Assembly (NCBI RefSeq): GCF_003151255.1
Contig: NZ_CP029481.1
Coordinates: forward strand, 992,001-1,056,000
Length of the DNA stretch: 64,000 bases
Reading direction: 5' to 3'
Source: Microvirga sp. 17 mud 1-3
GTDB lineage: Bacteria > Pseudomonadota > Alphaproteobacteria > Rhizobiales > Beijerinckiaceae
Shown here: positions 16,817 to 25,536 of the stretch, piece after piece
How positions within the stretch are numbered: position 1 is the first letter of the stretch
Layout: each line of letters starts with the position of its first letter
The notes under the pieces: model-generated
Database searches by the model: none
Seen by the model: only the letters and a program-made list of their open reading frames with translations
What the model was told of the DNA's origin: nothing
Translations under genes and position numbers: made by a program

Positions 16817-19713
16817 GCGACGATACCTATGTTATCGCGCGTCGGCAGGGCATCACCATTGTAGAGGTTGCGGACACTAGTGGCGGAAAGGATACCGTCC
16901 GGCTGGTCGGCGATGCCTTCAAGGACGCAGGCTATACCTTGGGCGCATTCCTCGAGAACCTCGATGCCAGCGGTTCCTCCGGCGCCATGACGCTGACCGG
17001 TAATGATGTTGGTAACAGCATCACAGGCAATGCCGACAGCAACATCCTCATGGGCCTCGAAGGCGACGACACGCTCGATGGCGGTGCCGGGACGGCCGCT
17101 GACATTCTTATCGGCGGCAGCGGAAACGACATTTACAAGATCCGCCATGTCAGTGATGCGATCCAGGAAGGAGCTGGCGATCTCTTCGATGTGGCGGAGG
17201 TTTACCTCCAGGAGGAATACCGTCTCAAGTCCGACGCACAGGTCGAGACCCTCAAGGCCGGGGACGGCTTCAACAAGGGCGTTCACCTGGTCGGCAACGC
17301 CTATTCGGTGAACATTCTCGGCAGCGGCGCCATTAAAGTCTCCGATACGCTCGATGGTGGCACCGGTGTCGATATCGCTCATGCCCTGAACGGTGGAGAC
17401 GGCAACGACACCTATTACATCGTCAATGTGAACGATGAGATCGAAGGCGAAAGGGATCTGGAGAACCCGAACGACGACGGCAAGCTCAACGGCGACAAGG
17501 ACGTCGCATATCTCTACAGCGGCCTCTATGCGACCAAGGAGGAACTGCAGGCCAAGATCGATCACTACATGGCCATCGGTATCGAAGAGGTCCATGTGAT
17601 CGATGGCGTTCCAGAGGCGCCCGACAACACGGCGCCCACGAATGTCCGCCTCTCGAACGACACGTTCTTGACGTCTGTGGACGAGAACTCGACGCAGGAT
17701 ACGAAGGTCGGCTTCGTCGTCGCCGACGACGACACAGTGGGCATGACCTTCGAGATCTACGGCAATGATGCTTTCGGCATTCGGCAGGATACGGGCGAGA
17801 TCTATGTCCTCGATCCGGCGAAGCTCGACCGGGAGCAGGTGGCATCCTACACAGTCCATGTTCGCGCCAAGGACGCAGGTGGTCTCTACTCCGCCTGGAG
17901 GGATATCACCATTACCCTCAATGACGTGAACGAGGCGGCCGACAGCATCAGCTTCAACGGTGTGAAGAATATCCACGTCGGCGATACGAATAATGCTCCT
18001 GTGGTCACGGCGCTCGCCCACGATCCGGACGTCAATACGGATACCTTCCAGACCAATCTGTATCGGTTCCAGAATGGGCAGGGACCGGACGGGACGACCA
18101 GCGCCGATGGCTTGTTCAAGATCGACAAAGACACCGGGCAGGTCAGTCTCGCCGACGGTGTCACCTTGACGGAGGCCGATAAGAAGATGCACACCCTCTG
18201 GGTGATCGCCTACGACAAGGATCACGCGGACATCGTGAGCCAGGCCTTCTCGTTTGACGTCGTCGTGCTGGACGCGACAGGCAATACCCCGCCGAACGAC
18301 GTGCAGCTGTCCACGGGCGGATTGTCGATCACCGTCGACGAAAACACGCCAGACAGTGCCTTCGACTACAGTATTGTCGCGCAGGACGATAAGGCCGGCC
18401 TGACATACTATGTGGAGGATAACGCATACGTTACGGTCGATGAGACGACGGGCCGGATCCATCTGAAGGACACCTTCAAGCTCGACTATGAGGCGATTAC
18501 GGACGCGACCTTCACGTTCAACGTCTATGCCAAGGACAGCGAAGGAGCTGTCTCCGATACGCAGACCATCACGGTCACCTTGAATGACAAGAACGACGGT
18601 CCGGAATCAGTCAGCGTTGCCGATAAAGCGGCGATCAAGGTCGGTGACGTCAGCGGCATCGTTGCCGCTACGGCTTCTGTCGTGGACAAAGACACGAAGG
18701 AAGAAAACCGTCAGAATCACTATCAGTTCGTCGGTAATGACGGCTGGACCGGCACGACGACCCAGGACGGGTTGTTTACCATCGACCAGAATGGCCAGAT
18801 CACGACGGCCCGAGATGTCCAGGCGACGGATTACTTCGCTCATAACCTGAAGGTTCAGGCTTATGACGAAGACGGGAACGTCGTTGAGACTACCTATACG
18901 GTAGATGTGGGAGCCGCAGGGAATACGGCGCCGACGTCGATCGAAATAACGAGCAACTGGGCTCGTGAATGGGCTCGCGACGGGTTCGTGATCGGCTCGT
19001 TCCTGCCAGTCGATCCGGATGGCCCATCAGGATCCTATACCTTCAAATTCTGGCTCGGCGACGATGATTCAGGCAATCCAATCTTGTCAGATTTTGATGC
19101 GGATCATCGGTTCACGGTCGACGGCGATCGGTTAATAATCGCGGATGGCACGAAGCTGGACTTCGAAGTTGCGCGCTCTCACAAGTTCTGGATTCATGTG
19201 TCGGACGGATCCAATACATATAAACAAGAGATCGCCATTACTGTCCGCGATTGGCTGAATGAGAACGGAACTGGCAGAGATGATCCCGAAACCTTCAAGG
19301 GTGGTGCCGGAGACGACATTTTCGACGGTAGTGGCGGTGACGATATCCTGATTGGCGGCTTTGGTTCCGATGATCTCACAGGCGGAGCTGGCCACGATGC
19401 CTTCGTCTTCGACAAAGACTTGATCAATGACGAGTTCGACACGATCAGAGACTTCAACGTGGGAGAAGACAAGATCCGCTTGAAGGGCGAGATCTTCCAG
19501 CTCGACGATCTGGTCGACGGAGAATTGAACGATGATGTTTTCGGGATCGGTCACGCCGCCACTACGGAAACACAGCGCGTTATCTACGACGTGGATAACG
19601 GAGCGCTCTACTATGATGAGGATGGCTCCGGAGACGCGGCTGCAATGCTGATTGCGATCTTTGATCCTGAGCATAAACCACTGCTCACGAAGTCGGACTT
19701 CCTAGTGATCTAA
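16681..19713 (+). CDS. Giant RTX / cadherin-like secreted protein A, 3' part
   Basis: The continuation of gene A in the -1 frame. Coding is evident from about 16612; the first ATG of the frame is at 16681 and has no good ribosome binding site, so independent initiation is doubtful. RTX repeats appear at nt 16740-16810, 17055-17120 and 17340-17420, four or more cadherin-like domains at 17630-19260, and a last RTX block at 19300-19395. The C-terminus (D-A-F-V-F-D, I-R-D-F-N-V-G-E-D-K, L-Y-Y-D-E-D-G-S-G-D and the final F-L-V-I) is the classical type I secretion signal region of RTX proteins. If the frameshift is real, the 5' part lacks its export signal. A perfect hairpin terminator follows. Confidence 0.85.
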   Translation: MEADEALQDGINVVGNNLDNTIIGGNFNDILDGGSAGQDVLQGGLGDDTYVIARRQGITIVEVADTSGGKDTVRLVGDAFKDAGYTLGAFLENLDASGSSGAMTLTGNDVGNSITGNADSNILMGLEGDDTLDGGAGTAADILIGGSGNDIYKIRHVSDAIQEGAGDLFDVAEVYLQEEYRLKSDAQVETLKAGDGFNKGVHLVGNAYSVNILGSGAIKVSDTLDGGTGVDIAHALNGGDGNDTYYIVNVNDEIEGERDLENPNDDGKLNGDKDVAYLYSGLYATKEELQAKIDHYMAIGIEEVHVIDGVPEAPDNTAPTNVRLSNDTFLTSVDENSTQDTKVGFVVADDDTVGMTFEIYGNDAFGIRQDTGEIYVLDPAKLDREQVASYTVHVRAKDAGGLYSAWRDITITLNDVNEAADSISFNGVKNIHVGDTNNAPVVTALAHDPDVNTDTFQTNLYRFQNGQGPDGTTSADGLFKIDKDTGQVSLADGVTLTEADKKMHTLWVIAYDKDHADIVSQAFSFDVVVLDATGNTPPNDVQLSTGGLSITVDENTPDSAFDYSIVAQDDKAGLTYYVEDNAYVTVDETTGRIHLKDTFKLDYEAITDATFTFNVYAKDSEGAVSDTQTITVTLNDKNDGPESVSVADKAAIKVGDVSGIVAATASVVDKDTKEENRQNHYQFVGNDGWTGTTTQDGLFTIDQNGQITTARDVQATDYFAHNLKVQAYDEDGNVVETTYTVDVGAAGNTAPTSIEITSNWAREWARDGFVIGSFLPVDPDGPSGSYTFKFWLGDDDSGNPILSDFDADHRFTVDGDRLIIADGTKLDFEVARSHKFWIHVSDGSNTYKQEIAITVRDWLNENGTGRDDPETFKGGAGDDIFDGSGGDDILIGGFGSDDLTGGAGHDAFVFDKDLINDEFDTIRDFNVGEDKIRLKGEIFQLDDLVDGELNDDVFGIGHAATTETQRVIYDVDNGALYYDEDGSGDAAAMLIAIFDPEHKPLLTKSDFLVI

Positions 19714-19719
19714 CTAATC

Positions 19720-19747
19720 GAGCGGGACCTTAAAGGTCCCGCTCTTT
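19720..19747 (+). terminator. Rho-independent terminator after RTX gene A
   Basis: A perfect 11-bp stem, GAGCGGGACCT (19720-19730) with AGGTCCCGCTC (19734-19744), a TAA loop and a short T run. Confidence 0.85.
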
Positions 19748-19804
19748 ACTCATAGCAAAAGCAATGTTATCTCGTACTAAGTCTTGGCGCGAAAGGGGCT
19801 TGTG

Positions 19805-20077
19805 ATGGCTTTACCGTTCTACAATCTCAAAATTGAAGGAATTGCAGGTGTTTCGACTGCTCCTGATGACTCCTCGCTCAATATAAATGAGAATGTCGCG
19901 ACGGATCTTGTAATCGGAAAGATCTATGGCTTTGCCGCGAACGAAGATCCTACACAATTTGACATTACGCCGAACACTCAAACTGGTGCGAATGGCGACG
20001 ACCGCGGCCGCTATGGAATCAAATGGGATGCGGGCTTAAATAGTTGGGTTGTCTACATTAAAGCTGGGGGGAAGTAA
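19805..20077 (+). CDS. RTX / cadherin-like secreted protein B, 5' part (frameshifted)
   Basis: The ATG at 19805 is chosen over an upstream TTG (19784) because an AAAGGGG box lies a few bases before it. The 90 residues form a cadherin-like N-terminal unit (N-I-N-E-N-V-A-T-D-L-V-I-G). They end early at TAA just after a six-G run (20066-20071). From the G run the -1 frame encodes G-E-V-N-F-N-F-E-D-K-N-G-P and runs into the 3' part, so this is the start of one long gene. The region is less GC-rich than the 3' part. There is no Sec signal peptide, consistent with type I secretion. Confidence 0.75.
   Translation: MALPFYNLKIEGIAGVSTAPDDSSLNINENVATDLVIGKIYGFAANEDPTQFDITPNTQTGANGDDRGRYGIKWDAGLNSWVVYIKAGGK
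20066..20071 (+). other. Frameshift site in RTX gene B (run of six G)
   Basis: The zero frame reads A-G-G-K-stop; the -1 frame reads on as G-E-V-N-F-N-F with good coding character. A seventh G would restore one frame from 19805 to 23310. Context is GCT-GGGGGG-AA, nearly the same as the site in gene A, and the shift is in the same direction. Confidence 0.85.
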
Positions 20078-20139
20078 ATTTCAATTTTGAAGACAAGAAT
20101 GGTCCAGACAATTTATGGAAGAACCTTGTCGACTTTAAT

Positions 20140-23100
20140 GTGACGCTCAAAAATGGCAGTACGTACCAACCAAAAGCTGATTATAGCATAAATTTCACGT
20201 TTAATATCCAAAATGTAAATGAAGCGGTGAAGAGCGTCGCTTATGGGGCGCAGGCCACGATTACAGCTGGCTCGACACAGTCTGGAATTGACTTTGTAAA
20301 GGCAACTTGGAGCGATCCGGACACTATAACGGCGTTCAAGGGCAACAAATATGCCTTTCTCGCGGCTGATGGCGTAACCCTGGTTACAACGGACGGCGGA
20401 TTTACAATCAACGCCGATACGGGGCAGATCACCACTAATGATAGCATCGGATCGGAGGTTGCCGGTCAGAGAACGCTCAAGGTCGTGGCTTACGACGTTG
20501 CTGCCGAAAGCACGGCGAATAAGCTGAGATATGTCGATAACCACACCTTCACAATTGAGCAGGGAGCGGTGAACAACCCGCCTCCGGCGCCGTCGGGAAC
20601 CTTTGCGGTGGACGAGCGCTCGGCGTCCGACACGGTCGTGGCGACGCTGGCCGACAAGGACACGGACGGGCAGACGATCGCGTACACGTTCGAGGGCGGC
20701 GGCACGACGAGCGCGGATGGCCGCTTCAAGATTTCCGGCAACAAGATCGTGGTGGCGAACAGCGCGATCGAGGTGACGGCGAACGACAAGGTCACGTACA
20801 AGCTGGTGGCGTCCGACGGAACGGCCACGACCAGCGGCAGCGTCTCGATCACAGTCAACAACGTCAACCGTGCGCCTGTGACGCCGGCTGGAACGGCGAA
20901 TGTGACCGAAGGGACCGCTGACGGTCAGACCGTTCTGACGCTGACGGACAAGGACATCGACGGCCAGACGATCGGCTATACCTTCGCGACCGGCGGTACG
21001 GTCAGCGCCGACGGCAAGTTCAAGATCGTCGGGCACACCATCGTGACGAACGGCGCGGTGGCTGATGTGGCGAACGACACGCCGCTGACCTATGCCATCG
21101 TGGCCAATGACGGCTCGGGCGCCGCCAACGCCACCGCGACCGGCAACGTCACCATCACGGTCAAGGACGTGCCGCCGGTGAACAACCCGCCTCCGGCGCC
21201 GTCGGGAACCTTTGCGGTGGACGAGCGCTCGGCGTCCGACACGGTCGTGGCGACGCTGGCCGACAAGGACACGGACGGGCAGACGATCGCGTACACGTTC
21301 GAGGGCGGCGGCACGACGAGCGCGGATGGCCGCTTCAAGATTTCCGGCAACAAGATCGTGGTGGCGAACAGCGCGATCGAGGTGACGGCGAACGACAAGG
21401 TCACGTACAAGCTGGTGGCGTCCGACGGAACGGCCACGACCAGCGGCAACGTCTCGATCACGGTCAACGACGTTAACCGCAAGCCGATTATCGATGGCCT
21501 TACCAACGCTCAGGTCAATGAAGATGCTGGCCCCTCTACTCAGATCGGCATCTTCTCCGCCCATGATCTCGAAGATAACCAGGCTGGTCTCGTCTTCGAG
21601 CTGAAGGATCAGAATGGTAATGCCGCAGACGCTGGCGGCCTCTTCTCCGTTGATGCGACTGGCCATTTGACTGTCGCTAAGGCACTGCCGGATGGTGTCG
21701 GAGATCAGACGTTCAAGGTCATGCTCAAGGTGTCCGACAAGGATGGTGGTGCGGGATCCCTCTCGACCTACCAGGAATTCACCATTACGGTGAAGGATGT
21801 CGTTGCGGGCAACCATGCGCCTCATAACCTAGAGCTGGATGGAGGCACGATTGTCACCATCGACGAGAACACGACTCTTGCAGGTAAACTCTCGGCTCAA
21901 GACGACGATAACGATCCTATTACCTGGTCCTTCGACAACACGGTTGCGGGCAATGCCAATGGCTTGTTCGAGATCGGTACCGATGCAGCGACGGGCAAAA
22001 CGCAGCTCCAGCTGAAGGCTGGTATCGACTATGAGGCACTCGGCAATGACAAGTTTGTCATGGTCTATATGAAGGCCTCCGATGACAATGATCCGCCCGG
22101 CGTCAGCATCACGCAGGCCTTCAAGATCAACATCAAGAATATCAACGAAGGGCCGGACAAGATCCGTCTCAATGCTGAGACGGCAGTGACCATTGCAGAG
22201 AACAAGCTAACCGGAACGGAAGTGGGCACCCTCACGGCTCACGATCCCGAAGGCAAGGCGGTCACCTATGCTCTGGCCGACAGCGCGGACGGACGCTTCA
22301 AGCTCGATGCCACGAAGACCAAGATCCTCGTGGCCGATGGAGCCAGGCTCGACTACGAGGCGGCCCAGTTCCATGACATCAAGGTGGTCGCCACCGATGC
22401 CGACGGCCAGACCTCCGAGCAGACGATCCGCATCAACCTGTCCGACGTCGACGAGACGCCGCCTACGCCGACCAACCATGCGCCGGGCAGTCTAATGCTG
22501 ACCGGGGCCGGTGCCGCGGCCGAATATGCCGTGATGGGCACCGAGGTTGGTACCCTCTCGGCGGCCGATGCCGACAGCGATGCCTTGACCTATACGTTGC
22601 TGAACAATGCGGACGGCCGGTTCATGCTCTCGGGCAACAAGATCCTGGTGGCGGACGGTTTCCGGCTCGACTTCGAGCAGGCTACCGCTCATGCGATCAC
22701 GGTCCAGGTCAGCGACGGCAAGGGTGGGGTCTCGCAGCAGAGCTTCTCGATCGGCGTCACCGACGTCGCCCGTGAGATCACCTCGGGCAGCCCGGCTAAT
22801 GACGTATTCAAGGCCGGCAAGTACAACGACAAACTCTTCGGCGGCTCCGGCAACGACAAGCTCTATGGCGGGGCCGGCAACGATTACCTGAAGGGCCACG
22901 GCGGCAACGATGTGCTGTGGGGCGGCGCCGGCAAGGATATCCTGTATGCCGGAGCGGGCAAGGACGTGTTCGTGTTCGATGCCAAGTTCAACAAGAAGAC
23001 GAATGTCGACAAGATCCTGGACTTTGTCGTCAAGGATGACTCGATCTGGCTCGACAATGCCCTGTTCAAGGCGAACAAGAGCCTCTATGCGGCGACCAAG

Positions 23101-23310
23101 AAGGGGACGGAGACCAAGCCGTTGAAGATGGCGAGCAAGTTCTTCACGGTGGGCGACAAGGCCAAGGATAAGGACGACTTCTTCGTCTACGACAGCAAGA
23201 AGGGCGTGCTGTACTATGATGCGGACGGGTCCGGGTCGAAGGCTGCGGTCGAGATCGCCACGCTCAAGAAGGGCCTCAAGATGACCTACAAGGACTTCTT
23301 CTTCATCTGA
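20140..23310 (+). CDS. RTX / cadherin-like secreted protein B, 3' part
   Basis: Continuation of gene B; coding extends back to the G run at 20066, and the GTG at 20140 is only the first possible start in this frame. It contains about eight cadherin-like or VCBS-like repeats, two of which are an exact DNA duplication (20569-20839 and 21178-21448). An RTX block follows at nt 22800-22960 (G-G-S-G-N-D-K-L-Y-G-G-A-G-N-D), then the terminal export region with V-F-V-F-D, L-Y-Y-D-A-D-G-S-G and the end K-D-F-F-F-I. Composition rises sharply in GC at about 20565. With gene A it forms a pair of secreted calcium-binding proteins, probably adhesins. A PrtD-type exporter lies 25 kb away; whether it serves these is not known. 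Confidence 0.85.
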   Translation: MTLKNGSTYQPKADYSINFTFNIQNVNEAVKSVAYGAQATITAGSTQSGIDFVKATWSDPDTITAFKGNKYAFLAADGVTLVTTDGGFTINADTGQITTNDSIGSEVAGQRTLKVVAYDVAAESTANKLRYVDNHTFTIEQGAVNNPPPAPSGTFAVDERSASDTVVATLADKDTDGQTIAYTFEGGGTTSADGRFKISGNKIVVANSAIEVTANDKVTYKLVASDGTATTSGSVSITVNNVNRAPVTPAGTANVTEGTADGQTVLTLTDKDIDGQTIGYTFATGGTVSADGKFKIVGHTIVTNGAVADVANDTPLTYAIVANDGSGAANATATGNVTITVKDVPPVNNPPPAPSGTFAVDERSASDTVVATLADKDTDGQTIAYTFEGGGTTSADGRFKISGNKIVVANSAIEVTANDKVTYKLVASDGTATTSGNVSITVNDVNRKPIIDGLTNAQVNEDAGPSTQIGIFSAHDLEDNQAGLVFELKDQNGNAADAGGLFSVDATGHLTVAKALPDGVGDQTFKVMLKVSDKDGGAGSLSTYQEFTITVKDVVAGNHAPHNLELDGGTIVTIDENTTLAGKLSAQDDDNDPITWSFDNTVAGNANGLFEIGTDAATGKTQLQLKAGIDYEALGNDKFVMVYMKASDDNDPPGVSITQAFKINIKNINEGPDKIRLNAETAVTIAENKLTGTEVGTLTAHDPEGKAVTYALADSADGRFKLDATKTKILVADGARLDYEAAQFHDIKVVATDADGQTSEQTIRINLSDVDETPPTPTNHAPGSLMLTGAGAAAEYAVMGTEVGTLSAADADSDALTYTLLNNADGRFMLSGNKILVADGFRLDFEQATAHAITVQVSDGKGGVSQQSFSIGVTDVAREITSGSPANDVFKAGKYNDKLFGGSGNDKLYGGAGNDYLKGHGGNDVLWGGAGKDILYAGAGKDVFVFDAKFNKKTNVDKILDFVVKDDSIWLDNALFKANKSLYAATKKGTETKPLKMASKFFTVGDKAKDKDDFFVYDSKKGVLYYDADGSGSKAAVEIATLKKGLKMTYKDFFFI
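20569..20839 (+). repeat. 271-bp exact direct repeat, copy 1
   Basis: Read base by base this stretch is identical to 21178-21448 (offset 609). It encodes one cadherin-like domain starting V-N-N-P-P-P-A-P-S-G-T-F. Similarity continues with a few differences for about 30 bases past the end. Confidence 0.9.
21178..21448 (+). repeat. 271-bp exact direct repeat, copy 2
   Basis: Second copy of the repeat at 20569-20839, in frame. It points to recent duplication or gene conversion of one domain in RTX gene B, with a related but divergent domain between the copies. Confidence 0.9.
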
Positions 23311-23331
23311 TCAGGCTCATTCTCTGCCAAC

Positions 23332-23359
23332 AGCCCCGGGCATTGCCCGGGGCTTTTTT
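23332..23359 (+). terminator. Rho-independent terminator after RTX gene B
   Basis: Stem AGCCCCGGG (23332-23340) with CCCGGGGCT (23346-23354), extended by one C-G pair, followed by six T. Confidence 0.9.
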
Positions 23360-23765
23360 GTTTGATCGGGAGTGAGGCGCATAGGCCGTAGGAACTTCCA
23401 GGGTTGGTTCTCAACGCTCGGAAGGGCAGGGCGCTCCGCCGCTATTTCGCGGCAAGCAAATATGATGGCCTGCCGGATCGCGGAACAGCGATTGACGTTC
23501 CCTGATCTGGCTCGTCGCAGGTCTCTGCCTGCTCTGGCCGCACCGAACCCTGCATCTGCCTGTCGGCTGCTCTCGGAACACGATGCCAAGGTATGACAAA
23601 AAGGCGGGCCAGCACTGGCGATCCTGTCATCAACGCGACGCCGAAGGACTGCTGAGGTTCCGCTACGACTAGAGCCGGCAAGCATGATAGCGAACCAGGG
23701 CTCAGATAGGTTTGGAAAACCGCTCGCCTCGAAGGCCGTTGCCATCAGCGCCGCAACCCTTGCCT
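23360..23765. other. Intergenic stretch, no supported gene
   Basis: It separates the RTX terminator from the 3' end of the leftward anti-sigma gene. Open frames here lack ribosome binding sites and family resemblance. Confidence 0.5.
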
Positions 23766-24578
23766 TTAGAGCGACCCCTTCCGCTCGGTGGGCTGCGTCT
23801 CGGTCTGGCTGTAGATCGCCTCGGCGATCAAGAGGAGCTTCTCCCGCTCCATACGCCCCGTCACCGCATAGGACAGGTCCCGGTCGATCCACAGGAAGGC
23901 CGAAACGTTGCCCTGTGCCTCGAAGCGGAACGTGGTCGGTTCGTCGCCGCTGCCGGGGCGAGCATAGAGGGTCAGGCGTCTCCCGGCTGTATCCTCGTAC
24001 ATGAAGAGGGCAGCGGGCGAGGACTCGGCCGGGAGCAGGCGCCCGCCGATGAGGCGGAAGCCCTGGCCCGTCAGGTCGGGGGCCTGGAGAGGCTTGCCGA
24101 GTCGGCGCGAAAGCCATTGCACGAGGTGCGCCTCCTGGCTGGCCCCGACTTCGACCGGATGAGCGGTCTCGACCACATAGGTCCGGTACGCCGCAAAGGC
24201 ATCTTGTGCGACAGGCCCGATCCGTTCCTGCGCCGTGGGCGTGCTCTCCCGGGTCAACCAGGCATGGCCCACGGCTCCAATGACGGAGCCGGCCAGAAGC
24301 CCCGCCACGGCTGCTGCTGTGGCGAGGCTTGGCCAACGAGAGTGTCGGCGCTCGCTCACGAGATTGGCGACGCGGAGGCGTGAGGGGATCGGCTCGCCGG
24401 CTTTCCCGCTCAGTCGCTGACGGAGGGCTTCGCGCTGGCGCATATAGGCAGCGACCTGTGCTGCGGCCTCGTCGTGTGACGCAAGGTAGGCATCCACGGC
24501 CGCCCTGCGGTCGGGCTGCAAATATCCGTCCACATAGGCCTGAAGGTCGTCCTCGCCGATCGGGCGCTCGACCGTCAT
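23766..24578 (-). CDS. Membrane anti-sigma factor
   Basis: 270 residues from the ATG at 24578, which overlaps the sigma gene stop as ATGA; a longer open frame upstream is antisense noise over the sigma gene. The N-terminus (I-G-E-D-D-L-Q-A-Y-V-D-G, then R-R-A-A-V-D-A-Y-L-A) is the typical anti-sigma helical domain, but the zinc-binding H-x3-C-x2-C motif is absent. One transmembrane segment lies at about 90-112. The C-terminal periplasmic domain resembles the conserved tail of alphaproteobacterial anti-sigma factors (G-F-R-L-I-G-G-R-L, A-L-F-M-Y-E-D, R-L-T-L-Y-A-R, S-Y-A-V-T-G). It should bind and hold the neighbouring ECF sigma factor until an envelope signal releases it. Confidence 0.88.
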   Translation of the reverse strand: MTVERPIGEDDLQAYVDGYLQPDRRAAVDAYLASHDEAAAQVAAYMRQREALRQRLSGKAGEPIPSRLRVANLVSERRHSRWPSLATAAAVAGLLAGSVIGAVGHAWLTRESTPTAQERIGPVAQDAFAAYRTYVVETAHPVEVGASQEAHLVQWLSRRLGKPLQAPDLTGQGFRLIGGRLLPAESSPAALFMYEDTAGRRLTLYARPGSGDEPTTFRFEAQGNVSAFLWIDRDLSYAVTGRMEREKLLLIAEAIYSQTETQPTERKGSL

Positions 24579-25084
24579 TTCACTCTCCTGAGCACTGTCG
24601 TGCCTCCTATGTCCATGAACCGCCTCATCTTCTCCCGACCCCGGCTCAGGCGCGACATAACGGTACCGACCGGTATGCCGAGAGCCCTGGCCGCATCCTC
24701 GTAAGAGAGGTCCTCCACGCTGACGAGGAGCATGACGGATCGCTGCTCTTCGGGAAGCGAATTGAGCGCCGTAAGGATGTCGCGGAGGCCGGCATGGTGT
24801 TCCGGTTCGGTGCCCGGCGCAGCCATGTCGGTAAGGACATCCGCGCTTACCTGGAGGCCACGGCGCTTCCGTTGGCGCATCCTGTCCAGGAACAGATTGT
24901 GCTGAATGGCGAACAGCCATGCCTTCAATCCACCGTCCCGGTGGCGGGAATGCCAGCGGCCGATGGCGCGTTCGAGAGTATCCTGGACGAGATCGTCCGC
25001 AGCTTCGTCATCCCTCAGGAGGGCCCAGGCGTAACGCCTCAATCCCGGGATCAGAGGCTCCAGAAGGGCGGCGATCTCGTCCAA
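24575..25084 (-). CDS. ECF RNA polymerase sigma factor
   Basis: 169 residues if started at the TTG at 25084, which has an AAGG box 8 bases upstream and falls in the gap after the lipoprotein gene; longer starts overlap that gene. Region 2 is visible as L-R-D-D-E-A-A-D-D-L-V-Q-D-T-L-E-R-A followed by A-W-L-F-A-I-Q-H-N. Region 4 runs from L-P-E-E-Q-R-S-V through L-S-Y-E-D-A-A-R-A-L-G-I to G-T-V-M-S-R-L-S-R-G-R. It lies in an operon lipoprotein, sigma, anti-sigma. A matching candidate promoter precedes the operon, suggesting autoregulation. Confidence 0.92.
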   Translation of the reverse strand: MDEIAALLEPLIPGLRRYAWALLRDDEAADDLVQDTLERAIGRWHSRHRDGGLKAWLFAIQHNLFLDRMRQRKRRGLQVSADVLTDMAAPGTEPEHHAGLRDILTALNSLPEEQRSVMLLVSVEDLSYEDAARALGIPVGTVMSRLSRGREKMRRFMDIGGTTVLRRVK

Positions 25085-25110
25085 GACAGGTGCCTTCGTC
25101 CTGTGTGGGC

Positions 25111-25500
25111 TTAGGGAGCCGCAACGTGCCAGATATTGTTGACGCCGTCGCCCGTAGTGTCGCCGGGCTTGGTATCCTTGACCCATGTATAAAGCGGATG
25201 ACCCTTGTAGGCCCATTGCATCGAGCCGTCGTCACGCTTCACAGGGCTCCAGTCTCCACTGGCCTTTGCGCTCGCATCGGCCATCAAAGGAGGCCAATTC
25301 TGGGCGCAGGTGCCGTTACAGGCGGATTTGCCGGCGCTGTCCTTGTCGAAGGTATAGAGCGTCATGCCCTTTGCGTCGACGAGCACCTTGCCCTTCGAGG
25401 TCTCCGCCACCTTCGCCGGCGCCATGCCCTGGGCCATCGCGGTGCCTGCGCCGAACAAAATGCCGAGCAATGCGGCCGTATAGATCGTTTGCTTTATCAC
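25111..25500 (-). CDS. Secreted COG4315-like repeat protein (possible lipoprotein-family)
   Basis: 129 residues, GTG start behind a GGGAGA box. The signal peptide ends at T-A-M-A-Q (about residue 24), a signal peptidase I site rather than a lipobox. Two copies of the PF03640-type repeat are visible: G-M-T-L-Y-T-F-D-K-D followed by a C-N-G-T-C-A-Q-N-W-P-P segment, and G-H-P-L-Y-T-W-V-K-D with P-G-D-T-T-G-D-G. Members are small periplasmic proteins of unknown function, often found next to ECF sigma/anti-sigma pairs. As the first gene of this operon it is a likely target or sensor of the sigma system. Confidence 0.85.
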   Translation of the reverse strand: MIKQTIYTAALLGILFGAGTAMAQGMAPAKVAETSKGKVLVDAKGMTLYTFDKDSAGKSACNGTCAQNWPPLMADASAKASGDWSPVKRDDGSMQWAYKGHPLYTWVKDTKPGDTTGDGVNNIWHVAAP

Positions 25501-25536
25501 AGCTTATCTCCCTGGGTTCGGATCGAACCACCCAAT

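Noticed and set aside
16813..18462. 549-codon open frame on the minus strand opposite RTX gene A
   Set aside because: Mirror of the biased codons of the repeats (Asp/Gly/Thr-rich coding gives long open antisense frames); no ribosome binding site and no family resemblance.
20113..21825. 570-codon open frame on the minus strand opposite RTX gene B
   Set aside because: Arg/Val/His-rich antisense product that repeats exactly where the sense strand is duplicated; clearly a shadow.
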